A DNA stretch of 7,561 bases from Candidatus Methanomethylophilaceae archaeon (lineage in GTDB: Archaea > Thermoplasmatota > Thermoplasmata > Methanomassiliicoccales > Methanomethylophilaceae): assembly GCA_013329105.1 (NCBI GenBank), contig DUKW01000158.1, positions 1 through 7,561 of the forward strand, written 5' to 3'. The notes beneath the pieces were generated by a model. The model ran no database searches and had not been told where the DNA came from. It was given only the letters and a program-made list of their open reading frames with translations. The translations under genes were made by a program, and so were the position numbers. Of this stretch, positions 1 to 7,388 are shown one piece after another; position 1 is the first letter of the stretch, and every line of letters starts with the position of its first letter.

Positions 1-1436
1 CTCCGATCTCTTATCTGTTCTTCAACCGTCCGGGCCCGGCGCAGCGCCCTCTCCAAATGCTCAGGCTCGATGAGTTCTGCCCCCTCGCTGACGGCCTGGT
101 CTCCAGCCGCCCGTACCAGACCCCCCATCTCTCTCAGTCGGAGAGTTAGGGCATTGTGGCGGTCGTCCCAATCCCGTGCCCGACGCCGCCCCTCTTTAAT
201 TAATCCCTTAACCGTCTCCATACTGGCATGGGGAATGCGACCATCCATGTGTATTTCCTGCGCTATGAACTGCAGGTATTTGGCCCTGTTTTCTGGTGTA
301 TCTGGCATGGCAGTTTCCATTAGAAGCTCGTAACCTCCACCTGCGATACGAGAGCGTAAGGGCGACAATATGTTCTCTAGGTCTTGTATGTTGCAGGCTG
401 CTACAAGAATGAAATCACAAGGAACGGTATCGACGCGGACAGATGCTCCGGCACTCTGTGGGTTATGACCGGTGATGGGGAAACTCTTGTCCTGCATGGC
501 CGAAAGTATGAACCTCTGTGTCTGACCAAGGTGGGAAATCTCATCGATGAACAGAACCCCTTCATGGGCTTCATGTATGGCACCGGGAACCACCCTTTCA
601 TAAGGTTGTGTTCCTAAACTCTGATGGCTGCCGTAGGGGTCGTGTCTTACATCACCGAGCAACTCCGTTTCCGAAGCGCCTGTGGCAAGAACGAACGGGT
701 TGCGTTTTAGAGGTACTATAACCTTATGATTGGTCATTCTCTCCAATTCGCGTCTGCGTTCAAGGGCCGACTGGTCAAGAACACGAATCATATCTCCTGC
801 GCGTTCGAAGACCACGACTTCTTCCCTTCCCTTTTTAACGCGTGTGGTGGTGACCCTCTCTTTTCCCACTGGTGCCTGAGGCAGTGCACTCATTGCCGAC
901 TCTAGCATCCCGCCTATAAGGTCACCGAATGGGTTGTTGCGGCGGTCGATCTCCATTTTACTTCTGCCGCAGGCAGGGCAGGTCCGCTCGGTGTAACTGG
1001 AAATTGTATCACATTCGGAACATCGGTATCCCAGACGTTGCGTAACATTGGGAGGGGCTTCTCGAGGGTCGATCAGTTCACCAGCCGCTGAGGCACGTCG
1101 GCGTCTTTCTGATTCCACTTCTTCTTCCGAAAGTACCTCTACCATAGGCCTTTCCGGATTTTCAGGGTTATGGACCACGCGTACTTCGTGTCTGGGGGAA
1201 GGAAGATGCAGTGCAAGTGCCTGAGCAATCATTGACTTGCCTGTTCCTGGAGGTCCTACTAGAAGGAGATGTCTTCTCTGACTGGCGGCCAGTCGAGCCA
1301 ATTCTATGGCCTCATCCTGACCTATCACCCTTTGCAAGGGGTCAGAAGGTATGGGAACCTCCTCTGTGCTGGAAATTTCAGAAACCGCGTCCCATGAGAT
1401 CGGTTCGTTGCTCAAACTAGGTCTTCCTTGGTCCAT
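1..1436 (-). CDS. lonB: LonB-like archaeal AAA+ protease, ATPase part with zinc-ribbon insert (C-terminus beyond the left edge)
   Basis: I read this from the reverse strand; 478 codons are open to the window edge. LonB is the archaeal ATP-dependent Lon protease: an AAA+ module unfolds proteins and feeds a Ser-Lys peptidase. Seen here (numbered from the ATG): Walker A GPPGTGKS at 61-68, Walker B VLFIDEI at 294-300, sensor-1 Asn349 in LVAACN, arginine-finger candidates in LSPLRSRI near 358-364, and a sensor-2 helix near 431-445. The stretch [10 protein letters not shown] (261-270) before Walker B is typical of LonB. The peptidase domain is not in the window, so proteolytic activity is inferred. 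Oddity: the Walker A-B insert, which carries membrane helices in known archaeal LonB, has none here. It holds four cysteines as CSEC (139-142) and CPAC (153-156), a likely zinc ribbon. The start is uncertain: ATG at 1436 overlaps dnaG by 25 nt, while TTG at 1415 overlaps by 4 nt and has the better ribosome binding site. A LonB-related ATPase lacking the peptidase remains possible. Confidence 0.85.
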   Translation of the reverse strand, partial: MDQGRPSLSNEPISWDAVSEISSTEEVPIPSDPLQRVIGQDEAIELARLAASQRRHLLLVGPPGTGKSMIAQALALHLPSPRHEVRVVHNPENPERPMVEVLSEEEVESERRRRASAAGELIDPREAPPNVTQRLGYRCSECDTISSYTERTCPACGRSKMEIDRRNNPFGDLIGGMLESAMSALPQAPVGKERVTTTRVKKGREEVVVFERAGDMIRVLDQSALERRRELERMTNHKVIVPLKRNPFVLATGASETELLGDVRHDPYGSHQSLGTQPYERVVPGAIHEAHEGVLFIDEISHLGQTQRFILSAMQDKSFPITGHNPQSAGASVRVDTVPCDFILVAACNIQDLENILSPLRSRIAGGGYELLMETAMPDTPENRAKYLQFIAQEIHMDGRIPHASMETVKGLIKEGRRRARDWDDRHNALTLRLREMGGLVRAAGDQAVSEGAELIEPEHLERALRRARTVEEQIRDR

Positions 1437-2752
1437 ATTTCAATACCGTTGGGTTGTTTGGTAACATTTCCCACTTTAGCGCCTATGATGATGGGGATTT
1501 CTTTCTCTGCCACGATATCAAGGATGCGCTGGGATATGACCCCATCGAATACCACGGCATCGATCTTATCCTCTGTGGTCTTCAAGACATCCACCAACTC
1601 TTTGACGCTGGTCTCGATCATAACTTCTCCATCAGTGATGAGTTTAGCATTGTGTGTACCACTCATATCCACTATCATGTCTCGATAAACGATCTGTTGA
1701 TCGCTGAGGTTCTTTTCAGGTTTGATCTTCTCGCGGCTTGGCTCTTTCTTCTCGCGGCTATCCTTTTTCTTATAGCGCTCAGCGGCCTCGGTGTCAAAGC
1801 GGCTTTCGCGCTTTTTGATCTTTTCATCTTTACCGTTGCCGTTTGGCACCTTAAGAGCAGGCTCTTCATCTTTTTCATTGGATTCTGTCTCGTTCTCTTT
1901 TTTCTTACCATTACCGTCGGTGATACCATACATTTCCATGTACTGTTCGGCAGGTATTTTGTTACGCAGGGCTTTTGTGATCTGTTTTTGGGTGAGTTCC
2001 TCTACCTCAAGCGGGCGGGGAGCGCGGGCCACAAAATCGACTTCTGCCACCTGAAAGAGTTCACGCAATATCAGTTCACCGCCACGGTCGCCGTCGACGA
2101 AGGCCGTTATAATCCTTTCTTTAGATAGATCTATGACCGTTTTCGGTATGTTAGTACCCTCTACGGCGATGGCATTTTTGATGCCAGAGCGTAATAGGTT
2201 GAGCACATCAGAACGCCCTTCGACGACGATGATGGCGTCAGAATCCTTTACGTTGGGGCCGGCTGGGAGCCTTTCTTTACCGTAGTGTATGATCTCTTCC
2301 ATCTGTACGCTTTGCCTCACACTCTCAGTGAGGTCTATACCGCTCTGATTGGATTGAGCCATCAACTCGTTGAGGAGTTCTTTCGCCCTTTCGATTATCG
2401 TTTCTCGTTTGGTTATGCGGACATCTTCGATGGAGAGTATCTTTATACCTGCCTTGCAGGGACCCACTCGATCTATGGTTTCCAGTGCCGAGGCAAGTAT
2501 GACCGTCTCCACTTGATCAAGACTGGAGGGTATGTGCACTATGCCTTCTGATTTACCGCCTTTGGATGAGATCTCGACTTCGATCCGACCAATACGGCCG
2601 GATTTCTGTAAGTCGCGTAGATCAAGTTCATCGCCAAGCAATCCCTCGGTCTGGCCAAATATGGCACCCACGACATCTGGTTTCTCAACAATGCCATCAG
2701 CGTTGATCTGGGCTTTAATCATGTATTTGGTAGTAGTAGGATCTATGTTCAT
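1412..2752 (-). CDS. dnaG: Archaeal-type DNA primase DnaG (TOPRIM domain)
   Basis: This 446-residue protein belongs to the archaeal DnaG family, which has a TOPRIM catalytic core but lacks the bacterial zinc-binding and helicase-interaction domains. Archaeal DnaG has been described both as an RNA-primer synthase and as a subunit of the RNA exosome. The N-terminal block (residues 1-115) contains the highly conserved [18 protein letters not shown] (23-40). The TOPRIM domain starts near 171, with Glu178 in VVEGRSD and the Asp220-x-Asp222 pair in FVDGD as metal-binding residues. A Lys/Glu-rich, probably disordered linker spans about 280-350, and a compact C-terminal domain follows (352-446). I chose the Met at 2752 because family members begin [10 protein letters not shown]; the frame stays open to an ATG at 2830, but those 26 extra residues do not resemble the family. 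A GAAGGT site lies 7 nt upstream. The 3' end overlaps the lonB-like gene, so the two probably form one operon. Confidence 0.95.
   Translation of the reverse strand: MNIDPTTTKYMIKAQINADGIVEKPDVVGAIFGQTEGLLGDELDLRDLQKSGRIGRIEVEISSKGGKSEGIVHIPSSLDQVETVILASALETIDRVGPCKAGIKILSIEDVRITKRETIIERAKELLNELMAQSNQSGIDLTESVRQSVQMEEIIHYGKERLPAGPNVKDSDAIIVVEGRSDVLNLLRSGIKNAIAVEGTNIPKTVIDLSKERIITAFVDGDRGGELILRELFQVAEVDFVARAPRPLEVEELTQKQITKALRNKIPAEQYMEMYGITDGNGKKKENETESNEKDEEPALKVPNGNGKDEKIKKRESRFDTEAAERYKKKDSREKKEPSREKIKPEKNLSDQQIVYRDMIVDMSGTHNAKLITDGEVMIETSVKELVDVLKTTEDKIDAVVFDGVISQRILDIVAEKEIPIIIGAKVGNVTKQPNGIEIWTKEDLV
1423..1429 (-). promoter_or_regulatory. Candidate ribosome binding site for the lonB-like gene, favouring a TTG start
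   Basis: The minus strand reads AAGGAAG here, inside the last codons of dnaG and 7 nt before a TTG at 1415 whose TTGA overlaps the dnaG stop. The ATG at 1436 lies upstream of this element and has no purine-rich site before it. The arrangement suggests translational coupling starting at TTG, giving a protein beginning Met-Ser-Asn-Glu-Pro, seven residues shorter than the ATG form. Confidence 0.4.
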
Positions 2753-2753
2753 T

Positions 2754-2891
2754 TTAGATACCTTCGAATATTTGGAAATAACAAGGTGCGATCCACCTAC
2801 TATCTTTGAGCAGAGGCTGCCTGCCCCCATTTATTTCTGGTGGGGATATGTGCAGGACGTTTTTGGTCTCCGTCGTCCTCCATTTCTTCAT
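2754..2891 (-). CDS. Doubtful 45-codon ORF directly upstream of dnaG
   Basis: An ATG at 2891 opens a 45-codon frame beginning Met-Lys-Lys-Trp-Arg and ending Phe-Glu-Gly-Ile, with its TAA stop one base before the dnaG ATG. I recognise no domain, signal peptide or membrane segment, and no clear ribosome binding site precedes it. The tight junction with dnaG would fit a leader peptide or a coupled small protein. The frame may equally be chance in an untranslated leader. It is listed because it lies wholly downstream of the predicted dnaG promoter and would be transcribed. Confidence 0.2.
   Translation of the reverse strand: MKKWRTTETKNVLHISPPEINGGRQPLLKDSRWIAPCYFQIFEGI
2760..2765 (-). promoter_or_regulatory. 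Ribosome binding site supporting the dnaG start at 2752
   Basis: The minus strand reads GAAGGT 7 nt before the ATG at 2752. It is a partial match to the Shine-Dalgarno consensus and supports the internal, family-typical Met over the upstream ATG at 2830. Confidence 0.4.
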
Positions 2892-2948
2892 TATATCTGA
2901 TACTGCAGATGATAGTGATTGGGTGATTAGTGAATCGGGTTTGCTATT

Positions 2949-2959
2949 CCCTTTAAGGG
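2949..2959. repeat. Short palindrome near the predicted dnaG transcription start
   Basis: CCCTTTAAGGG has perfect 5-bp arms (CCCTT/AAGGG) around one central T, and it runs into GGGCCC (2957-2962), itself palindromic. It sits about 26 nt downstream of the TATA-like box centred near 2982, where transcription would begin. That is a common operator position, but palindromes this short occur by chance. Confidence 0.3.
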
Positions 2960-2978
2960 CCCGATTGTACGAACTTCA

Positions 2979-2993
2979 TTATATAGGTTTTGC
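2979..2993 (-). promoter_or_regulatory. Candidate archaeal promoter (BRE + TATA box) for the dnaG-lonB unit
   Basis: The minus strand reads GCAAAAC followed directly by CTATATAA, a good match to a TFB-recognition element plus TATA box. Transcription would start near 2955-2958, leaving a leader of roughly 200 nt before dnaG. A second AT-rich box (TTTATAAATA, 3001-3010) lies upstream, and a third (GATATAAT, near 2890-2897) lies closer to the gene; either could act instead. It lies between the YhaN-like gene's stop and dnaG, and makes a separate downstream transcription unit likely. Confidence 0.5.
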
Positions 2994-3045
2994 CGTTTCA
3001 TATTTATAAAAGAATTGTGATATCATGGAATGCTCATTTTTTGAA

Positions 3046-6000
3046 TCAGGTTATGAGCTCTTCCCCTTCAGTGGGCTTTATTCTACCCTTTTTCATGCTC
3101 AAAAAGGTAGCCTCTGGCCCGACGGAACGGAATGTTTTGGTAACATTCGGATTACAGGTGAAGAATAATACTTGCTGCTCCTCTGCAACTTTGGCAATGA
3201 CCTTAGCGGCGCCCAGTCTTCTCTTGGGATCAAAGCGTGCGAGCACGTCGTCCAATATCAGCGGCAATGGTTCGGGGGAAGACATCTCTTTTGCCAGGGC
3301 TAGACGCAATGCCAAGTTTATTTGATCGCTCAGTCCAGCAGACCACATATCTTCATTCCGTCTGCTGTGCTCATCTTCAATTACAACACTTTCCCCAGTC
3401 TCTGTGACCAGGCGGTAGTCCTCTCCTATCATTTCCCTGAGGTATTCTTCCGCTCGTTGTATGACGGCCGGTTGTCTCTCTCTCTCGAATTCATCACGCG
3501 CCTTGTTCAGTATGTCGTATTCTAGCGCTAATGTCGCCCATCTCATAATGCCTGAACGCATGCGCTCCTCCGAATCGGAAAGCTGGTCTCTAGCCCTTGC
3601 CAGTTTGTCATCAGCACTCATCTCATCGATGCTACTTTTAAGTTCACCTATGCGACGTAGCAGTTCATCCCTCTTGTCTCTCAATTCTTTCTTTTTCTCG
3701 TTAAAGTTGGAAAGGGCCTCATCAATTTCTATAGGACTTTTGTTCTTTATGTGTTGTATCATCTGTTCGAATGCCTCATCGCTGCCGGCAGCATTCCTTA
3801 TAGATTTTTTAAGTTCTTCAAGCCGATTCTTTTTATCCGAAAGGGAGGATGCCTCATTAGCCAATCTTCTGAACTCCTCTTCTCCTCCGTAAGGTGACAA
3901 AAGGGTCTCCCGTTTATTATTGAGTTCTTCTAATTTTTCGGTATCAGCTTTTTCATCAGACTTCAATTCCAAGATCCTTTCCTGATAATTCTCATTCTTG
4001 TTCTTTGTATCCCTGGCTTTCTCAAGTCTTATATTTAGTTGGGGAACATCTTCCGCCGGTCCTTTAGGTTCGAATGCTAATGCAGTCATCAGTAAGGAAC
4101 AGCGTTCCTCGAACTCCTTGATTCTCTTCTTTTTTTCTTCATTTTTTTCTTCGAACTCCTTGATGGAGTTCATAATCCCTCTTACATGCTTGACAATCTG
4201 AACCACATCGCCAACGCAGTCCGGCTCCACTACCTCTGGCCATCTCCTTTCTCGGAGTATTTGCCGCCATTTTTCTATCTCCCCAGACTTCTTCTCTTTA
4301 AGTTCCAAGATCTCATTATTCAACTTCTCTTCTTTCTTCTCGCTTTTTGATATTTCACTCATCAGCTCGTTATGTTTTTCGCGCCTGCTCTGAGTATCGT
4401 CATAGCGCCTTGCCGTTTCCCAGATCTCGTCCTCCCATATCTCAAGGCCAGAGCGATCAGCGGATATGTGGGGCGGCAGTATCTTGGCCAATCTCTCATC
4501 GGTCTCCTGTATTATCTGGGTCCGATGCTCTTCATCCTTAACCCATACTCTGTGACGCCAGATCGAGATCGAGAGCGTCAGTACAGCACCGACAGCAATC
4601 AATGAGGCGATAAAAGTCTCACTGAATACAAAGAGGGTGGCGGATGAGAGAGCAAGGACAGCTGTTAAAATTGAAAGAGGAATCAAGGGGTCCCTCCCCG
4701 CCTCCCCTGTCCGCTCTTTTATCTTAATGGCGTTTTTTGCATCCTTTAGTTGTTCTCTCAAATCACGGGGGTCGAAGATCTCTTCCTGTAGCTCTGCAGA
4801 GTCTAGGCCCTTGATATCTTCACGGGTACTTTCAATCTCCTCATGGATCCTTTTGATATCATTCTCTAAACGTTCCAGTTCTTTATTTAGGGACGATAAT
4901 CGTTCCTCAACGGCTTTGGCCTCTTGTATGAACGTTCTCGAAATGTCAACATTCCGGAAGTCTTCCTCTGACCAATTATTCAGCTCGGACATTGACCTGA
5001 TCAATTCATCCTTTTTGCTTTTAATCGAGGTCTCGAGGGAGGCACGCTCTTTGCAGTCATCCATATATGTGTTCAATCCGTTTGCCAAAGAATTTATCTC
5101 TCCGGCACGAGATAAAATATCTTCATTGAGTTCCAAGTCGCTCCTGAGGGTCTCAAAGTCCTGGATCTTTCTTTTTCTTTCACGACCGCGATCATCGATC
5201 AATTTCCGTTCGTTGTTAATTTTTTCCAGATCTTCTAACTTATGGAGAGGAAAATCCTCCACGTGTTTCAAATCTACAATCTCTTTTTCGAGGTCTTGGA
5301 GAGTGAGACAGTTCTCCCTTTGGGATTTTAAGGCATCCAACCAGCGTAGCTCTCTATCAATCCTGGCAATCTCCTTTGACAATTCTTCTTCATCTTTTTC
5401 AAGTGATTCCTTCTCTGAAACGATCTTCTCAAACTCGGGCTTAGCTTTTTTCAGGACCTCCACACTCTCTCTAAGCTGTTGAATCTCATTATAGCAAATT
5501 TCCAATTCTTTGTTTGATCTCGTGGATGTCCTCTTCCCCATCATCTCTTCCATCTCTTTGCTCAGAGATTCCATCGCTTCTTTGATCCCTCTGACACCGG
5601 GATCTACGATTATTCGTCCCTCTGCTTTTTTAAGGGGGCCATTCTCCAGCTCGTTCAGGCCGATAGCAAAGAGTGATTCATAGGTATCAATGTCCATACC
5701 ATGAAATATCTCAGAGGGGAGCGGTCTGCCATCGCGCTCCCTGAGATTACTACCCCGCCTCTCTACGTGTATAATATCGCCGCTATCCATTTCCAATACC
5801 AATGAGCCACGGTGTTCTTTAGACGGCAAGGGATAGCGTTTACGGTTACCAGCTTTGAACATGCCAGATCGTATGAATTCCATCAGTGAACTTTTGCCAC
5901 TTTCGTTATCACCGGTTATTACAACCAGACCGTCAGGGAATTCGGCCTTCAGCCCATCAATTGCTGCGAACCTATCAACACTCACTGATCTGATCCTCAT
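3046..6000 (-). CDS. YhaN-type SMC/Rad50-like ATPase with a central membrane hairpin
   Basis: This 984-residue protein has the split-ATPase layout of Rad50/SbcC. An N-terminal half contains Walker A GDNESGKS (30-37). Long Lys/Glu-rich coiled coils run about 145-435 and 490-840. The C-terminal half carries signature SAGLSDQ (887-893), Walker B LILDD (914-918) and D-loop ARFD (921-924). The N-terminal segment around YESLFAIGLNEL (107-118) resembles the bacterial YhaN family rather than classical Rad50. At the middle of the coiled coil, where Rad50 has its CxxC zinc hook, there are two hydrophobic helices (about 438-459 and 462-481) and no CxxC anywhere in the protein; YhaN proteins are known to have a comparable hairpin. 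The H-loop position in FFTCNP is Asn950 where His is expected. The ATG overlaps the nuclease stop as ATGA, with GGGGTGA 3 nt upstream. The inferred role is ATP-driven control of the neighbouring nuclease at DNA ends, tethered to the membrane. Confidence 0.88.
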   Translation of the reverse strand: MRIRSVSVDRFAAIDGLKAEFPDGLVVITGDNESGKSSLMEFIRSGMFKAGNRKRYPLPSKEHRGSLVLEMDSGDIIHVERRGSNLRERDGRPLPSEIFHGMDIDTYESLFAIGLNELENGPLKKAEGRIIVDPGVRGIKEAMESLSKEMEEMMGKRTSTRSNKELEICYNEIQQLRESVEVLKKAKPEFEKIVSEKESLEKDEEELSKEIARIDRELRWLDALKSQRENCLTLQDLEKEIVDLKHVEDFPLHKLEDLEKINNERKLIDDRGRERKRKIQDFETLRSDLELNEDILSRAGEINSLANGLNTYMDDCKERASLETSIKSKKDELIRSMSELNNWSEEDFRNVDISRTFIQEAKAVEERLSSLNKELERLENDIKRIHEEIESTREDIKGLDSAELQEEIFDPRDLREQLKDAKNAIKIKERTGEAGRDPLIPLSILTAVLALSSATLFVFSETFIASLIAVGAVLTLSISIWRHRVWVKDEEHRTQIIQETDERLAKILPPHISADRSGLEIWEDEIWETARRYDDTQSRREKHNELMSEISKSEKKEEKLNNEILELKEKKSGEIEKWRQILRERRWPEVVEPDCVGDVVQIVKHVRGIMNSIKEFEEKNEEKKKRIKEFEERCSLLMTALAFEPKGPAEDVPQLNIRLEKARDTKNKNENYQERILELKSDEKADTEKLEELNNKRETLLSPYGGEEEFRRLANEASSLSDKKNRLEELKKSIRNAAGSDEAFEQMIQHIKNKSPIEIDEALSNFNEKKKELRDKRDELLRRIGELKSSIDEMSADDKLARARDQLSDSEERMRSGIMRWATLALEYDILNKARDEFERERQPAVIQRAEEYLREMIGEDYRLVTETGESVVIEDEHSRRNEDMWSAGLSDQINLALRLALAKEMSSPEPLPLILDDVLARFDPKRRLGAAKVIAKVAEEQQVLFFTCNPNVTKTFRSVGPEATFLSMKKGRIKPTEGEELIT

Positions 6001-7202
6001 TCTTCACCCCTCAAAAGGCGTTCGAACAGCTCCACCGCTGCTTCTTGGGCTATCTCTGACAGTATTTCATCATTTATCTCATCTATCCATTCGTGGAAAC
6101 GTTGTGGGGCTCCTTTAAGAATGGCCCGAACCTCATCTGGTGATGCGGCAAGCGTGTCGGCATGCCGGAGCACGGAAGCCAAGAAATCATTACCTCCTCT
6201 GCGTGATTCTAGATCGATGTCAGGCCTTGTATGTACAAGATAACGGACACAACGCGATCCGCGAGAGCAGCATATCTCCTCGGCCATCTCCTCCGCGTTC
6301 CTCTCAGAGCGCAAGATATTATCCAACGGTCCTCTGCCTATAAACTTCACAACACTAAGTGCGTGCTGTTCTATAGGAGGTGTTGAGGCTCGCAATTGAT
6401 CGAGGGAGGTCTTATCGGTTATGTCGACGGTCAGCGTCTCCCATACGAATGGTGCCAATGAGTGAAAACTGAGGTCTATTACCTTTCCATCGGCCACAGT
6501 GACCAGGTAGCATCCCTTCTCGCCCTGCTCGTTGACATGTCTTCCCTGGGTGTTGCCAGGGTAAACTATGTGCGGATCTTCATGGATAATGCCTCTTTGG
6601 TGCACATGGCCAAGCGCCCAGTAATCAAAACCCTTTTCGCAAAGCTCGCCTACTGTGGTAGCCGAATACATCTTATGCTCTCGGCTACCTATATTACAGT
6701 GGAGAACGGCGATATCGAAGACATCACCAAACGGCTCTAATCTTTGGCTTAGATCCTCTATCACTTCCGTTTCAGCATAGCTGATACCTGTGACATTTGC
6801 CACCTTCTGCCCGTCTTTGTAAGCTGGTGCACTTTCACCTTCTGTACTGAAACGGATAACGTTCTTAGGAAGAAGGATATGTTTTGACCATGAATCCAGA
6901 GGATCATGGTTCCCACAGACGATGAAACAATTGATTCCGTGCTCCCCCAATCGTTCCATTGCGTCACGGAAACGGAATTCCGCTCTTATGCTGCGTGTCT
7001 CGGCGTCGAAGATATCACCGGCAATAACGACAAAATCAACGCTCTCCTTTATGGCCAGTTCTACCATTTTTTCCATGGCTATGAAAGTGGACTCCCTCAT
7101 TTCGTCGGCCCACCTTTCATATCTTTTTTGTAGACCCTTGAACCCGCTCTCTAGATGAAGGTCAGCACAATGTATGAATCGGAATGAAGTGGCCCTTTTC
7201 AT
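5997..7202 (-). CDS. YhaO/SbcD/Mre11-type metallophosphoesterase nuclease
   Basis: This 401-residue protein is a calcineurin-like metallophosphoesterase of the DNA-nuclease branch. All five two-metal motifs are visible: Asp14-x-His16 in CADLHLE, Asp63 in GDIFD (62-66), GNHD (97-100), His168 in VLHCN, and GHVHQ with His199 and His201. The following block IVYPGNTQGRH (212-222) is characteristic of this group. Length and the C-terminal region (about 241-401) fit YhaO better than the longer Mre11. Mre11-family enzymes cut DNA ends and hairpins together with a Rad50-like ATPase. Here that partner is encoded immediately downstream with a 4-nt ATGA overlap, which strongly implies a functional complex. 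No signal peptide or membrane helix is seen. The start at 7202 is supported by AAGGAGAG 5 nt upstream. Confidence 0.92.
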   Translation of the reverse strand: MKRATSFRFIHCADLHLESGFKGLQKRYERWADEMRESTFIAMEKMVELAIKESVDFVVIAGDIFDAETRSIRAEFRFRDAMERLGEHGINCFIVCGNHDPLDSWSKHILLPKNVIRFSTEGESAPAYKDGQKVANVTGISYAETEVIEDLSQRLEPFGDVFDIAVLHCNIGSREHKMYSATTVGELCEKGFDYWALGHVHQRGIIHEDPHIVYPGNTQGRHVNEQGEKGCYLVTVADGKVIDLSFHSLAPFVWETLTVDITDKTSLDQLRASTPPIEQHALSVVKFIGRGPLDNILRSERNAEEMAEEICCSRGSRCVRYLVHTRPDIDLESRRGGNDFLASVLRHADTLAASPDEVRAILKGAPQRFHEWIDEINDEILSEIAQEAAVELFERLLRGEE

Positions 7203-7207
7203 TATAA

Positions 7208-7215
7208 CTCTCCTT
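7208..7215 (-). promoter_or_regulatory. Strong ribosome binding site of the YhaO-like gene
   Basis: The minus strand reads AAGGAGAG, 5 nt before the ATG at 7202. It fixes the start of the nuclease gene and indicates that its mRNA has a leader, however short. Confidence 0.65.
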
Positions 7216-7226
7216 ATAGTACCATC

Positions 7227-7240
7227 GAATAAAGTTTTAC
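7227..7240 (-). promoter_or_regulatory. Candidate weak promoter for the nuclease-ATPase operon
   Basis: The minus strand reads GTAAAA followed by CTTTATTC, which resembles a BRE plus an imperfect TATA box. Taken literally it would place the start of transcription almost at the ATG, which conflicts with the good ribosome binding site. The real promoter may therefore lie further upstream within 7241-7388, for example near TATAC at 7281-7286, or within the preceding gene. Confidence 0.3.
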
Positions 7241-7325
7241 TGATGGGGGTGTCAGTTTTCTTGTCTCGTAACGATTCGGTCAGTATACTTACGACGCTCC
7301 TGGCGGTTACGATAGGAAATCACAC

Positions 7326-7352
7326 AAAAATAAGCAGGGGAGTGCCATCCCT
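7326..7352 (-). terminator. Weak candidate terminator after the membrane-protein gene
   Basis: On the minus strand AGGG (7352-7349) can pair with CCCT (7339-7336) around a short loop, extended by one G-U pair. A T-rich run TTATTTTT (down to 7326) follows a few bases later. Archaeal termination relies mainly on T-runs, so the T-run may matter more than the short stem. It is positioned about 40 nt after the stop at 7389, suggesting that the nuclease operon starts separately. Confidence 0.35.
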
Positions 7353-7388
7353 TCAACTTAGAGAATGCTTTGATCCAAAAGATATAAT

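Noticed and set aside
1454..2128. 224-codon plus-strand open frame opposite dnaG
   Set aside because: It is antisense to a clearly conserved DnaG. Its Phe/Leu/Ile-rich translation is what antisense reading of Lys/Glu-rich codons gives, and it lacks family motifs.
2753..2830. 26-codon N-terminal extension of DnaG from the ATG at 2830
   Set aside because: Family members start at MNIDP; the extension is unlike the family and the internal ATG has its own ribosome binding site.
3001..3045. Possible terminator after the YhaN-like gene
   Set aside because: Only a CTTTT run (3012-3008) on the minus strand with no convincing hairpin; too weak to list.
3472..3486. CT-dinucleotide run
   Set aside because: Short and fully inside the ATPase coding frame, where it encodes Arg/Glu-rich coiled coil; no sign of a functional repeat.
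4637..5482. 281-codon plus-strand open frame opposite the ATPase coiled coil
   Set aside because: Its Ser/Leu/Arg-rich composition is the expected antisense of Glu/Lys/Arg coiled-coil codons; the minus-strand frame is the well-supported gene.
6462..6740. 92-codon plus-strand frame within the nuclease gene
   Set aside because: It lies antisense to conserved metallophosphoesterase motifs and shows no independent evidence.
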